A stretch of 58,542 nt of DNA from Pseudoalteromonas sp. P1-25. GTDB lineage: Bacteria > Pseudomonadota > Gammaproteobacteria > Enterobacterales > Alteromonadaceae. The stretch spans positions 1 to 58,542 of the forward strand of contig NZ_LKDW01000027.1 of assembly GCF_001401805.1 (NCBI RefSeq). Reading direction: 5' to 3'. This document shows, in pieces, positions 11,854-24,625 of this stretch. The translations under genes were made by a program, and so were the position numbers. Numbering within the stretch: the stretch's first letter is position 1; each line of letters begins with the position of its first letter. The notes under the pieces are model-generated. The model did not search any database and was not told where the DNA came from. It saw only the letters and a list, made by a program, of their open reading frames with translations.

Positions 11854-11904
11854 AGTGGAGTATGTTTTTTTGCTTACTAAGCTTCCTTGCTCAGCAACTA
11901 AGAC

Positions 11905-12120
11905 TTACTGTACTTTTGAAAATTCTTGCTCAGAAATTTCACCATTACCGTCAGTGTCTAACTGGTCAAAAATTTTCACTAGCTGTGAATTTACCTGCGC
12001 TTCTTGCTTTGAAATTGCACCATCACCGTCGGCATCAAACGAGGCAAAATCGACTGCAGCATACGCCACTGATGAAGAAGCTAATGCGATAACGGCAAGG
12101 GCTGTATTGAATGTTTTCAT
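11905..12120 (-). CDS. Small exported EF-hand protein (copy 1)
   Basis: The 71-residue precursor has a signal peptide (MKTFNTALAVIALASSSVAYA) and then almost nothing but two canonical EF-hand loops: residues 29-40 (DADGDGAISKQE) and 55-66 (DTDGNGEISEQE). Every Ca2+-coordinating position (1, 3, 5, 9, 12) is filled by an acidic, Asn or Ser residue. The mature protein of about 50 residues is a minimal EF-hand pair, predicted to be periplasmic or secreted. It is one of three tandem paralogues, and the most divergent: it ends SKVQ and has a different leader sequence. A role as calcium buffer or sensor is inference from the loops only. Confidence 0.85.
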   Translation of the reverse strand: MKTFNTALAVIALASSSVAYAAVDFASFDADGDGAISKQEAQVNSQLVKIFDQLDTDGNGEISEQEFSKVQ

Positions 12121-12230
12121 AATTGTGTCCTAATTAAGAGGAAATCCTTTTCTGAGATCCATGAGTTTAAAAAATTAACTAAAAGTGCTTTTGACAATTT
12201 ACATTATCAAGTATTTATACAAATTAAAGA

Positions 12231-12443
12231 TTAGTACTTAGAGAACTCTTGTTTTGAAAGCTCACCATTTCCATCGGTATCTAGTTCAACAAATTCAGCC
12301 ATTAAATCCGCATCAACCGATGCTTCAGCTTGGCTGATTGCACCATTGCCATCTACGTCTAACGTATCAAAATCTGTTGCTGCAATTGCAGCTGAAGAAG
12401 AGGCAATTGCTATTAGTGCCAGCGCTTTATTTAAATGCTTCAT
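12231..12443 (-). CDS. Small exported EF-hand protein (copy 2)
   Basis: This 70-residue paralogue has a signal peptide (MKHLNKALALIAIASSSAAIA) and two EF-hand loops at residues 29-40 (DVDGNGAISQAE) and 55-66 (DTDGNGELSKQE). Its architecture is position-for-position the same as the two neighbours. The leader just upstream (TGAAGGATTAAATT before the ATG) resembles that of copy 3, suggesting a tandem duplication that included the ribosome-binding region. Gaps of 110 and 143 bases separate it from the other copies, so each may have its own promoter. Confidence 0.85.
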   Translation of the reverse strand: MKHLNKALALIAIASSSAAIAATDFDTLDVDGNGAISQAEASVDADLMAEFVELDTDGNGELSKQEFSKY

Positions 12444-12586
12444 AATTTAATCCTTCAATATACAAGTTACTTAAGTTTAATAAGTCATATTTTTAAATTA
12501 ATGATTTTCACATCCTTGTTATCCTTTTTCGTAAGCTCCCTTGCCTACTTAGGTTGTCATTGGCAACTCAGGATTGTTATCACATA

Positions 12587-12799
12587 TTAAGCTTTTGAAA
12601 ATTCTTCTTTTGATAACTCACCATTTTGGTCAGTATCTAATTCTGAGAACATACTCATCAGTTTTGCATCAATAGATGCTTCTGATTTGCTGATTGTGCC
12701 GCTGCCATCTACATCTAACGTATCAAAATCGGTTGCTGCAAATGCTGCTGATGATGAAGCTAGGGCGATAAGTGCTAAAGTTTTATTAATGCTTTTCAT
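12587..12799 (-). CDS. Small exported EF-hand protein (copy 3)
   Basis: The 70-residue protein has a signal peptide (MKSINKTLALIALASSSAAFA) and EF-hand loops at residues 29-40 (DVDGSGTISKSE) and 55-66 (DTDQNGELSKEE). The second loop has Gln where the usual Gly follows the third ligand, a mild departure; ligand positions are kept. TGAAGGA precedes the ATG as in copy 2. It is the promoter-proximal member on the minus strand, with a 461-base AT-rich gap upstream. Function is not known; the triplet is likely a small calcium-binding family expanded in place. Confidence 0.85.
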   Translation of the reverse strand: MKSINKTLALIALASSSAAFAATDFDTLDVDGSGTISKSEASIDAKLMSMFSELDTDQNGELSKEEFSKA

Positions 12800-13260
12800 A
12801 ATATAATTCCTTCAAGTATATGTGTGCGATTAAGTGGTTTACTTTAAATCACGTTTGTTCAGTACAACCAGACTATTACAACTTAAATGCCAGTTTTTAA
12901 AACATTATATTTTTCATATAGTTAAAATAGGTTTTAGCGATTTTTAATAAATTGAGGCGATTTTTTTGTTGCAAACTAGCAACAAGAAGAATTACTTATT
13001 TTATAAGTGCAATTAATTCAATAACTTACACATAATAAAAAAGCTACAATTTTTAGCTTAAATTGCAACAGTGATAAGTTTTCAAGAAAGGAGGCTAAAA
13101 TTTAGGTGTAAGGGGAGCTAAAATATAAAATTAGCTTACTAGTAAAAGACAGCTATATGATTGATTTTATAGTAATAAAAAATTAATTTTTGTGTTTTTT
13201 AAAAAATTTTATGGTCATTAAAGTAAAAAACGACCATTTGTTGCTATTAAGCGAAACCGC
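12800..13260. other. AT-rich intergenic region without a recognisable gene
   Basis: This 461-base gap upstream of the EF-hand triplet and downstream of the PilZ gene is very A/T-rich and holds no ORF I would defend. It contains short inverted repeats: GTTGC/GCAAC (near 12,970), ATGGTC/GACCAT (13,211-13,236) and AAGCG/CGCTT (13,249-13,262) overlapping the PilZ gene stop. The last two may end PilZ transcription. The promoter of the EF-hand gene at 12,799 is expected here but I cannot place it with confidence. Confidence 0.6.
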
Positions 13261-13923
13261 TTAATCTAATGGCAGCTCGAGTATAGCGGGATCAATAAAA
13301 TGCTCTTTCATAAACGCCTTCATTTCCTCTTCACTGGCTAAAAGCTTAATACCGCAATTAACCCCCGCGGCGTGCGGTTTTACACTGCATATTTCGCCAG
13401 TAAATGCTTTATTGTTGGTATCAACCGTCACCGTACATTGCATATCTTTTATATTTTCGTCGCTTTGATCGCCGCGTACATCAAACATCACCCCGGTAAG
13501 CGAAATATCTTTAATCACCCCTTCAAGTACTCTATCGTCACTGAGCGTTAATTTTGCAGGTAATAAGGTCGGTATGCGTGTTTGCGCGCGCAAAGCAAAT
13601 AACTGAACTTGTGTAGGGTAATTAATAAAAATGAGCCTAGTAGGATGTGAAGCTATCGACATCACCTGCTGCCTAAATGCTATTACTTGCCCGCCACTGC
13701 CTTCAATAACCGCTCTTACTACGACCATTACACCGTCACGCAAATAATCATTAGCAGCAGGTAATCGTTTTGAACTTGGGTAATTTAAAATAATAAACTT
13801 GTTTTCTAGCAAACCAATAAACTCTGTTTTTACACGTTTACTACTAGTAGGCGTAACAATTTCCAAGTCGACTACTTGCCCTGTTGTTAACTGGTGTAAT
13901 TTATCTAAATTAGAATGTGGCAT
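13261..13923 (-). CDS. PilZ-domain protein with YcgR-like N-terminal domain (c-di-GMP receptor candidate)
   Basis: The 220-residue cytoplasmic protein has two halves. Residues 1-105 look like the beta-barrel flagellar-brake domain of YcgR-type proteins, and residues from about 110 form a PilZ domain. Both c-di-GMP contact motifs are intact: RAQTR (RxxxR, residues 112-116) and DISLTG (DxSxxG, residues 139-144). It follows trkH by 29 bases on the same strand and may share its transcript. E. coli has hemG at this place, so the PilZ gene is a lineage-specific neighbour. Binding of c-di-GMP is a strong prediction; the target is unknown. Confidence 0.9.
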   Translation of the reverse strand: MPHSNLDKLHQLTTGQVVDLEIVTPTSSKRVKTEFIGLLENKFIILNYPSSKRLPAANDYLRDGVMVVVRAVIEGSGGQVIAFRQQVMSIASHPTRLIFINYPTQVQLFALRAQTRIPTLLPAKLTLSDDRVLEGVIKDISLTGVMFDVRGDQSDENIKDMQCTVTVDTNNKAFTGEICSVKPHAAGVNCGIKLLASEEEMKAFMKEHFIDPAILELPLD

Positions 13924-13952
13924 GCCTGTTCCTAAGCATCATTTATATATTA

Positions 13953-15404
13953 TTACCCACGCCAAAAGGTCGGCGTAAATAGCACGAGTAAGGTAAATAT
14001 TTCTAAGCGACCAAATACCATGGCAATCGTTAATAGCCATTTAGCACCATCGCTCACTGCCCCATAGTGCGATGCAACATCACCTAAGCCCGGGCCTAAA
14101 TTATTTAAACACGCCGCTGTAGCCGAGAACGCGGTAATGTTGTCCATACCGGTTCCCATTAGCGCCAGCATTATAATAATAAACACCAATGCATACGCTG
14201 AGAAAAACCCCCATACGGCTTCGACTACTTTATCGGGTAAGGCTTTACGACCCAGCTTAATAGAGTATATAGCGCGTGGGTGCACTAAGCGGTTAAGCTC
14301 ACGTATGCCTTGTAGGTATAGTAAAAACACGCGTACGACTTTCATACCACCACCGGTTGAACCTGCACAGCCACCTATAAAGCTCGAAAAAATAAGTAAT
14401 ATAGGCAAAAACAACGGCCATGTGGAAAAGTTGTCGGTAGCAAAGCCGGCTGTGGTACTCATAGAAACAGCCTGAAACAAGGCTTGGTCGAGTGTTTCAT
14501 CGCCATCGGCAAATATTTCGTGAGATGAAAGCACGGTAAAACAAATAACCACCAGCGCTAACTGTATCAGTAAAAACACTTTAAATTCGGGGTCGCGTAT
14601 ATACACCTGAATATTACGACTTGCTACTGCCGCGTAGTGCAACGAAAAGTTAACCGCAGCAATAATTAAAAAGAATACACAAATAAAATTAATCACAGGG
14701 CTGTCGAAGTGCCCTATTGAGGCATCGTAAGTAGAAAACCCGCCAATCGCCACGGTAGAAAACGCATGGCATATGGCATCAAACCACTCCATTCCTGCCG
14801 CCCAATAGGCCAACATGCACGAAATAGTTAGTGACACATAAATGTACCAAAGGTGCTTTGCGGTATCGGCAATGCGGGGGGTCATTTTTGAATCTTTTAC
14901 AGGACCTGGGATCTCAGCTCGGTATAACTGCATACCACCGACCCCAAGCATAGGCAGTATAGCAACAGCAAGTACAATGATACCCATACCGCCAAACCAC
15001 TGTAATTGCTGGCGATAAAACAAAACAGACTTAGGCAGGTATTCAATACCGGTAAGTACAGTGGCACCAGTTGTTGTAAGGCCAGAAAAGGCCTCAAACA
15101 CCGCATCGGCCATAGATAAGTTAGGCTCTTGTAAAAAAATCAGCGGTAACGATGCAAACGCCCCTAGTACCAGCCAAAACAGGACAACGATTAAAAAGCC
15201 TTCGCGCGCTTTTAAGTCGCCGTTTTCATGCCTGTTTGGGTAATAGGCTGTTAAACCAATTACCACACTAAATATAAACGCTAATACAAAAGGAACACCA
15301 CCACCATCTTTATAAAATAAAGACACCACCGCAGGTGGCACCATGGTAATACTAAACAGCGCAACTAGTTGGCCAAGGATTTTTATGATGGTACGAAATT
15401 GCAT
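13953..15404 (-). CDS. trkH: Trk potassium transporter membrane subunit TrkH
   Basis: TrkH is the K+-translocating channel of the Trk system. The protein has many hydrophobic segments and four selectivity-filter-like P-loops, including EAFSGLTTTGATVL, FSTVAIGGFSTYD, SMSTTAGFATDNF and ATAACLNNLGPGLG. I place the start at the ATG at 15,404 (483 residues, the same as E. coli TrkH, beginning MQFRTIIKILGQLVALFS). An in-frame ATG 18 codons upstream would read into a palindromic repeat. It follows yigZ in the conserved pepQ-yigZ-trkH order and precedes a PilZ gene. The ribosome-binding site at 15,404 is weak. Confidence 0.96.
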   Translation of the reverse strand: MQFRTIIKILGQLVALFSITMVPPAVVSLFYKDGGGVPFVLAFIFSVVIGLTAYYPNRHENGDLKAREGFLIVVLFWLVLGAFASLPLIFLQEPNLSMADAVFEAFSGLTTTGATVLTGIEYLPKSVLFYRQQLQWFGGMGIIVLAVAILPMLGVGGMQLYRAEIPGPVKDSKMTPRIADTAKHLWYIYVSLTISCMLAYWAAGMEWFDAICHAFSTVAIGGFSTYDASIGHFDSPVINFICVFFLIIAAVNFSLHYAAVASRNIQVYIRDPEFKVFLLIQLALVVICFTVLSSHEIFADGDETLDQALFQAVSMSTTAGFATDNFSTWPLFLPILLIFSSFIGGCAGSTGGGMKVVRVFLLYLQGIRELNRLVHPRAIYSIKLGRKALPDKVVEAVWGFFSAYALVFIIIMLALMGTGMDNITAFSATAACLNNLGPGLGDVASHYGAVSDGAKWLLTIAMVFGRLEIFTLLVLFTPTFWRG

Positions 15405-15444
15405 GTAGCTTATCGCTTTTATTATTAGTAAATATAAGTGTGTA

Positions 15445-15606
15445 ATACCAATCCGCAATAATATTTAATCATTTTCAGGGGCTAAACGTGTCGCTATCTG
15501 CGTTAAAAAATTCTCATTTAGAATAACTAAATAGCGAATTTTTTGCCTTGCTATCAACACGTTTATCCATCCTCAAAATAGATCACTTAATTATGCGGAT
15601 TGCTAT
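15445..15606. repeat. Long imperfect palindrome, MITE-like foldback element
   Basis: The 162-base segment between yigZ and trkH folds on itself almost end to end. Outer arms are ATACCAATCCGCA and TGCGGATTGCTAT; inner arms include AAACGTGT/ACACGTTT, GAATTTTTT/AAAAAATTC and ATTTAG/CTAAAT around a centre near 15,525. It holds no ORF and has terminal inverted repeats, as in a non-autonomous miniature element. It stands 40 bases upstream of trkH, so it lies in that gene's leader or promoter. No target-site duplication is obvious. Confidence 0.7.
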
Positions 15607-15617
15607 AAGTTATTGTC

Positions 15618-16232
15618 TTACTCTTTGATAGTTAACTCAACTGCGCCATGGCTTAAATCAAAAATATCTTTAATGGCCTGATTAGCTTGGCGACTATCAA
15701 TAGTAATAACCCATTCAATATTAGCAGTAAATTGTTTTTCTATATTAAGTACTTGATAGTTGGTTTTTAACAACTGCTCTATAGCGCCCTGCATGCTGTA
15801 TTCACTTTGGCCAACAATCTCGATACTTGGTACTTTTGTTACCGTTTTTAGCTGCGAAAGTGCGTTATTTAGCGATCCGCCATAGGCACGCACTAACCCT
15901 CCAGTACCAAGCTTTATACCACCAAAATAACGGGTAACTACTGCAGTAATTTCGCCAAGCCCAGAGCCCACCAGCACATTAAGCATGGGTTTTCCTGCAG
16001 TGCCATTTGGCTCGCCATCATCAGAAAAACCATAAACATGGCTGCCACCTGGGTTACCCGCTACGTGGGCCCAACAATTATGACGTGCATCGGGGTACTT
16101 TTCTTCAATACTTTTAATAAAGGCTTTAGCTGCATTAAGGTCTGGTGTGTGGGCAATATGCACAATAAAGGTGCTCTTTTTAATTTCTTCTTGATGAAAC
16201 ACATCAGCAGCCGGGTATTTATATTCAGACAT
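15618..16232 (-). CDS. yigZ: YigZ family protein (IMPACT/UPF0029)
   Basis: The 204-residue protein has the length of E. coli YigZ. The N-terminal IMPACT domain is recognisable from EIKKSTFIVHIAHT, DARHNCWAHV, SDDGEPNGTAGKPML and the TAVVTRYFGGIKLGTGGLVRAY segment; a small ferredoxin-like C-terminal domain follows. The IMPACT fold is linked to translation control in eukaryotes, but the bacterial function is not settled. It lies between pepQ and trkH as in E. coli; a terminator separates it from pepQ, so it probably has its own promoter or depends on readthrough. Confidence 0.95.
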   Translation of the reverse strand: MSEYKYPAADVFHQEEIKKSTFIVHIAHTPDLNAAKAFIKSIEEKYPDARHNCWAHVAGNPGGSHVYGFSDDGEPNGTAGKPMLNVLVGSGLGEITAVVTRYFGGIKLGTGGLVRAYGGSLNNALSQLKTVTKVPSIEIVGQSEYSMQGAIEQLLKTNYQVLNIEKQFTANIEWVITIDSRQANQAIKDIFDLSHGAVELTIKE

Positions 16233-16249
16233 AATTAAAGCTCAATTAA

Positions 16250-16272
16250 AAATGGGGCCAAAAGGCCCCTTT
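16250..16272 (-). terminator. Rho-independent terminator after pepQ
   Basis: Read on the minus strand, AAAGGGGCC pairs with GGCCCC over a TTTT loop and is followed by ATTTTTAATTG. It stands between the pepQ stop and the yigZ start and should end most pepQ transcripts. Confidence 0.75.
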
Positions 16273-16318
16273 GTATTCGCGTATTTTAGCGCGTATTAGC
16301 GAACTCGTCTTTATTAGC

Positions 16319-17677
<1,359 letters not shown>

Positions 17678-17702
17678 CTACCACTTAAACGTAAAGCGCT
17701 CA

Positions 17703-17736
17703 AAAAAGGGGGATATTTAACATGTAAATATCCCCC
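17703..17736 (-). terminator. Rho-independent terminator downstream of slt
   Basis: The perfect 12-base stem GGGGGATATTTA (17,708-17,719) with TAAATATCCCCC (17,725-17,736) has a 5-base loop. On the minus strand it ends in TTTTTTG, so it serves the minus-strand gene slt. Confidence 0.85.
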
Positions 17737-17761
17737 TAATACTTATACCCATCGTGTTAAG

Positions 17762-17817
17762 TTATTAGCCCTTTATTTAGCACGCTCGAATTGCTAAATA
17801 TTTAAGGCTATTAGTAT
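17762..17817. repeat. Palindromic intergenic unit between slt and pepQ
   Basis: TTATTAGCC...ATTTAGCA (17,762-17,782) is nearly complementary to TGCTAAAT...GGCTATTAGTA (17,792-17,816) around a 9-base loop. It lies just after the slt stop and before the slt terminator. No ORF. It resembles a dispersed palindromic repeat more than a terminator because no T-run follows. Confidence 0.55.
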
Positions 17818-17825
17818 TACATAAT

Positions 17826-19712
17826 TTACCCACCCATTTTCATATTGAGTAACGGCGCGAGCACGTTTCCTTCTCGGCCCATTCGGGTGTGGTAAACTTG
17901 GCGATAAGCAAACACGTTTTTTACGTAATCTCGTGTTTCTCTATAGGGGATCAGCTCAACCCATAGCTCTGCGGGTATAGCTTCGTCAGGTAACCAACGT
18001 TTAATACGATGATACCCTGCGTTATAAGATGCCGTAGCGAGTATTTCATTACCTTTGTTTTTCTTTTTCAAGTACTGCAAGTAACTAGTACCTAAGCGTA
18101 TATTGGTTTTAGGTTGATACAAACGCGTACTCGATACCGTCGCTTTGTTAACGTATTCTGCCGTGCTAGGTAGCAGCTGCATTAAACCGCGTGCATTAGC
18201 GTGGGATCGTGCATCGGGTGCAAACGAGCTTTCACGCCGCGCAATGGCAATACTCCACGCGGGATCTATTTTGTTACGCTTGCTATAACGTTCAAAAATA
18301 TCTTGAAATGCAAACGGAAAACGCAGTTCGACATAATCCCACGCTTTTATTTTAGCTAACGTAAATATAACGTTATCGTGCCAATTGTTTTGCGCTGCTA
18401 CTTTTGAGGCCGCCAGTTTTTCTTCGTCGGTAGAGGTATTGGTTAAGTAATTCCACTCTCGGCGTGCTGAGGTGAAACGCTCTAGTTCGTAAAGTGCTTT
18501 TGCGCGTTTAAAGCCCGGCGCATTCATCACTTTATCCACCAGTTTTTGGTCAACCTCTAAAGGGTGATTGTTTAAATCGACCGGCAGCCCTAAACGTGCC
18601 GCCGCTAAAAAACCATAGTAATCGCGATTTGTGGCTACTTTAGCCCAAATTTCTTCTGCTCTTTGTTGCTCCCCTCGCTTAGCATAGCTATAAGCCAGCC
18701 AATACTGCTGGCCTAAACTTAAATTATCTTTACCCGTAAAAAAAGCTGCTATGCCTTCCCAGTCTTGGGTTTTGAGCATATTACCAAGTTGCCACTGAAT
18801 TAACTTTTTGTCTTGCCGCGCTTTTGGCACTTTATTAAGCCAAAAGCTGGCTTGCTTGTGCCCACTTGAAGCAAGCGATAAAGCAAACGTGTAATATAAA
18901 TCTGCTTTTTCTTCGTCGCTGTAGTTAAACATTTTTTCTAGCTTTTGCCAGGCCCTTAAAGCCAGCGCTTTATCGCGCCAAATTAGACGCTTAACTCCGT
19001 AAATGGCTATTTCGCCTTCTTTTGCCGACTTATTTTTATACCGATATAACCCCGCTGCAGCACTTGGGTCACGGCGTACTTTTAAATATAAATCGGCTAA
19101 GTAACGCTCGTTTTTAGGTAACAACGTTTTTAAATAAGGCAGTAAACTTTGGGTACCGCCCTGCGCTGCAAGCGTTATGCGCTTCCATACACGCTCATTA
19201 TTTAAATAGCCTTTTTTGCGCCATTGTGAAAATAGCGAGTCGCATTCATTTGGTTGCGACTTACCCACCGTCCATAAATCGGTAACTTGATTAAAAATGG
19301 CTTTTTCTGGCGCCCCTAAATCAAGTTGAAAATCTAAAAACGTGCATGTTAGCGCTACGTTAGACGTTTCTCGGTAGTTTTTTATATAAGCGGCTTTTTT
19401 ATTATTTTTTTCAAGATACTCCAACCATGCTTTGCGTACCGGCCACTCAAGCGGGGTATGTTCATAAATGGTTAGGTAATTTTCTATTTCGCTTTGATAC
19501 TTAATATTAGGATGGCGTTGCCAATATGTTTTTTCGACATACGGCTTTAGCGGATGATCTAACCCGTTTATTGCTTCTTTAAAGTCTTGGTAACTTCCAT
19601 AGCGCACTTTCTTTTCTGCATCTAAAAACGCGTCATTATCGATACTCGCTTGGGCAGAACTAAAAGGAAGAATAAAGGCAGCTGCCACAGCGCTTAATAA
19701 AATTTTTTTCAT
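17826..19712 (-). CDS. slt: Soluble lytic murein transglycosylase (Slt70 type)
   Basis: Slt cleaves the MurNAc-GlcNAc bond of peptidoglycan to give 1,6-anhydro ends in the periplasm. The 628-residue precursor has a signal peptide (MKKILLSAVAAAFILPFSSAQA), a long superhelical region with repeated alpha-hairpins (U and L domains, to about residue 470), and a goose-lysozyme-like catalytic domain. The catalytic Glu is Glu494 in AIARRESSF, followed by ARGLMQLLPSTA and ATASYNAGYHRIKRWLP, all typical of family 1. The gene is divergent from fadB and has its own terminator. Confidence 0.95.
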   Translation of the reverse strand: MKKILLSAVAAAFILPFSSAQASIDNDAFLDAEKKVRYGSYQDFKEAINGLDHPLKPYVEKTYWQRHPNIKYQSEIENYLTIYEHTPLEWPVRKAWLEYLEKNNKKAAYIKNYRETSNVALTCTFLDFQLDLGAPEKAIFNQVTDLWTVGKSQPNECDSLFSQWRKKGYLNNERVWKRITLAAQGGTQSLLPYLKTLLPKNERYLADLYLKVRRDPSAAAGLYRYKNKSAKEGEIAIYGVKRLIWRDKALALRAWQKLEKMFNYSDEEKADLYYTFALSLASSGHKQASFWLNKVPKARQDKKLIQWQLGNMLKTQDWEGIAAFFTGKDNLSLGQQYWLAYSYAKRGEQQRAEEIWAKVATNRDYYGFLAAARLGLPVDLNNHPLEVDQKLVDKVMNAPGFKRAKALYELERFTSARREWNYLTNTSTDEEKLAASKVAAQNNWHDNVIFTLAKIKAWDYVELRFPFAFQDIFERYSKRNKIDPAWSIAIARRESSFAPDARSHANARGLMQLLPSTAEYVNKATVSSTRLYQPKTNIRLGTSYLQYLKKKNKGNEILATASYNAGYHRIKRWLPDEAIPAELWVELIPYRETRDYVKNVFAYRQVYHTRMGREGNVLAPLLNMKMGG

Positions 19713-20007
19713 AATATCCTTTAGGTTTAATGACCTGTCAGGGTTAATAATTTCCAGATTGGGACACTAAAACAATAATGAGAGTGCCTTTAATAAAATA
19801 TGAACATCATTTAATTTACGCACTCATGATAATTAATGAGTACCTTTCGCACATTCCAGTACACCTTAGCACCAAACCAGCTATATTTTAACCAGCCGTT
19901 TGTAACCGAGTTAAATTTTTCGTTGCATTTTAATTTTAAAGCAAGCACACTGGTCGAAATGCAAACTCATCGTACCAGTCTTAGTTCGTCAACTAGGGAG
20001 AATAATA
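19713..20007. promoter_or_regulatory. Divergent slt-fadB control region
   Basis: The 295-base gap must hold promoters for both genes. Close to fadB an inverted repeat ACTGG...CCAGT (19,949-19,953 and 19,975-19,979, arms 21 bases apart) includes a CTGGTCG half that resembles part of a FadR site. FadR commonly represses fad genes in gammaproteobacteria, and this spacing is too wide for one standard operator, so the assignment is tentative. AGGGAGA stands ahead of the fadB ATG. The small ORF in this gap is not convincing. Confidence 0.35.
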
Positions 20008-23341
<3,334 letters not shown>

Positions 23342-23377
23342 CTATTAGCTTAAACATGTAAAACCATCTTGGTGATT

Positions 23378-23416
23378 AAAAAGGCGAGCTAGCGCAAGTT
23401 AGTTCGCCTTTTTTTA
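23378..23416 (+). terminator. Rho-independent terminator after fadBA
   Basis: AAAGGCGAgCTA pairs with TTAGtTCGCCTTT with one mismatch over a 7-base loop and ends in seven T. It closes the fadBA operon. Confidence 0.85.
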
Positions 23417-23585
23417 TGCCACCAGCTTATTGCTGATATGAATAATGTGATCGGGTGTATTAAACCAGATTATTTTTTACTGTTTTACCCTTACCCGTTA
23501 TATGCAAAACAGTTAACCAAACAGATTAATTGCGCTAAACTACCCGACCTAACCAAGCCGCGACTATTTTTACAGGTAACTTTTT

Positions 23586-23825
23586 ATGAGCTTTGATAAC
23601 CCCGATCACCAATTAGACGCCATAGGCCTACGCTGCCCAGAACCTGTAATGATGATTCGCGCTGCTATTCGCAAAATTAATGAGGGTGAAACACTACTTA
23701 TTATTGCCGACGACCCTTCAACCACTCGCGATATTCCAAGCTTTTGTACGTTCATGGATCACACGCTGGTTGCTAAAGATGTTGAAGAAGCACCGTATAG
23801 GTATGTGGTGAAGAAAGGGCTTTAA
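23586..23825 (+). CDS. tusA: Sulfurtransferase TusA
   Basis: TusA carries persulfide sulfur for 2-thiouridine formation in tRNA and for molybdenum-cofactor routes. The 79-residue protein has the [16 protein letters not shown] motif with the sulfur-carrying Cys17 and the CPxP signature, then a small alpha/beta fold ending GTFMDH-like ([13 protein letters not shown]) and YRYVVKKG. Monocistronic by appearance: a fadA terminator lies upstream and a repeat region downstream. Other TusA-like proteins exist, but the length and the C-terminus match TusA. Confidence 0.93.
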   Translation: MSFDNPDHQLDAIGLRCPEPVMMIRAAIRKINEGETLLIIADDPSTTRDIPSFCTFMDHTLVAKDVEEAPYRYVVKKGL

Positions 23826-23892
23826 GGTTTGAAAGTTAGTTTAGTAAGTTGGTTTTTTAATATTTAACGCATCGTCAAGAGCATAAGCCAAA

Positions 23893-24625
23893 TGTAGGTT
23901 GGGTTGAGTTTTACGAAACCCAACTTGTTTTATCCCACCGAAATATTATTCATCATACAAAGTGCACGAATCACTATTGCAATCCCAATATTGGCTTAGT
24001 TTAGAATTTTTGACGTATTGATGAAAACTTGAAAATGGCCAATCATTCACTTTAATAACATGGTTATGTTTCACCGGGTTGTAGTGAATATAATTAATAT
24101 GGTTGTTTAAGTCTTCTTCATCCCTAATTTTATGTTCCCAATAGCGACGCTGCCAAATCCCGCGCTCACCTTTGGCTATTCGACTTTTATTACAAAACTC
24201 TGTTGATGGCAGCTCTCGAGAAAAGCCTGATTTAATAAGTCGCCAACGCATTGCGTAATTACTATCACCTTTAGGTAATTGCCAAATAGCATGAAGGTGA
24301 TCGGGCATGATAACAATTGCAATCGTCTTTATTGGATGCTTTTTTGCCACCTTTGAATATACACGGCGTAATAACTCTATATTTTCCACAAGCAAAGACT
24401 GAGATCTATCTTCTAAATTTACCGTAAAAAAATAACATGCGCCCGCCTCTAACATACGCTTATAACGCATATTTTTATCCATAAAATAAACAGATAAATA
24501 AGAGTATAGATTAGTTTTGTTAATTGTAATCAAGACAAGTTTACGTAACTCAACGAATTTGATAACCACCAGCACAGTTCTATTCGCCGCATATGTTGGG
24601 TTTCGTTTCACTCTACCCAACCTAC
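23893..24625. mobile_element. REP-bounded RAYT element
   Basis: The segment is bounded by inverted repeats: the left end reads TGTAGGTTGGGTTGAG and contains a palindromic GGGTT...AACCC; the right end is the complement, CTCTACCCAACCTAC. In between is a single RAYT transposase gene on the minus strand. This is the layout of REP-associated tyrosine transposases, whose genes are flanked by the REP sequences they act on. Two short copies of the same ends lie at 24,721-24,823 and 24,933-25,035. Confidence 0.75.
23946..24470 (-). CDS. REP-associated tyrosine transposase (RAYT, IS200/IS605-like Y1 HUH family)
   Basis: RAYTs nick and join single-stranded REP sequences. The 174-residue protein begins RYKRMLEAGACYFFTVNL, has the metal-binding HUH pair in IMPDHLHAIW (His58, His60), GIWQRRYWEH and INYIHYNPVKH, which holds the likely catalytic tyrosine, and ends in the family's W-P-FSSFH segment. 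I start at the ATG at 24,470 (GGAT eight bases upstream); an ATG at 24,482 is possible, and the reading frame further upstream runs into the flanking repeat. Key residues are intact, so the enzyme may be active. Not a conventional insertion sequence. Confidence 0.88.
   Translation of the reverse strand: MRYKRMLEAGACYFFTVNLEDRSQSLLVENIELLRRVYSKVAKKHPIKTIAIVIMPDHLHAIWQLPKGDSNYAMRWRLIKSGFSRELPSTEFCNKSRIAKGERGIWQRRYWEHKIRDEEDLNNHINYIHYNPVKHNHVIKVNDWPFSSFHQYVKNSKLSQYWDCNSDSCTLYDE

Noticed and set aside
11855..12133. Plus-strand ORFs across the first EF-hand gene
   Set aside because: They are shadows: the minus-strand frame has a signal peptide and perfect EF-hand loops.
24471..24620. N-terminal extension of the RAYT reading frame to 24,620
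   Set aside because: The extension translates the flanking REP sequence and has no similarity to RAYT proteins.
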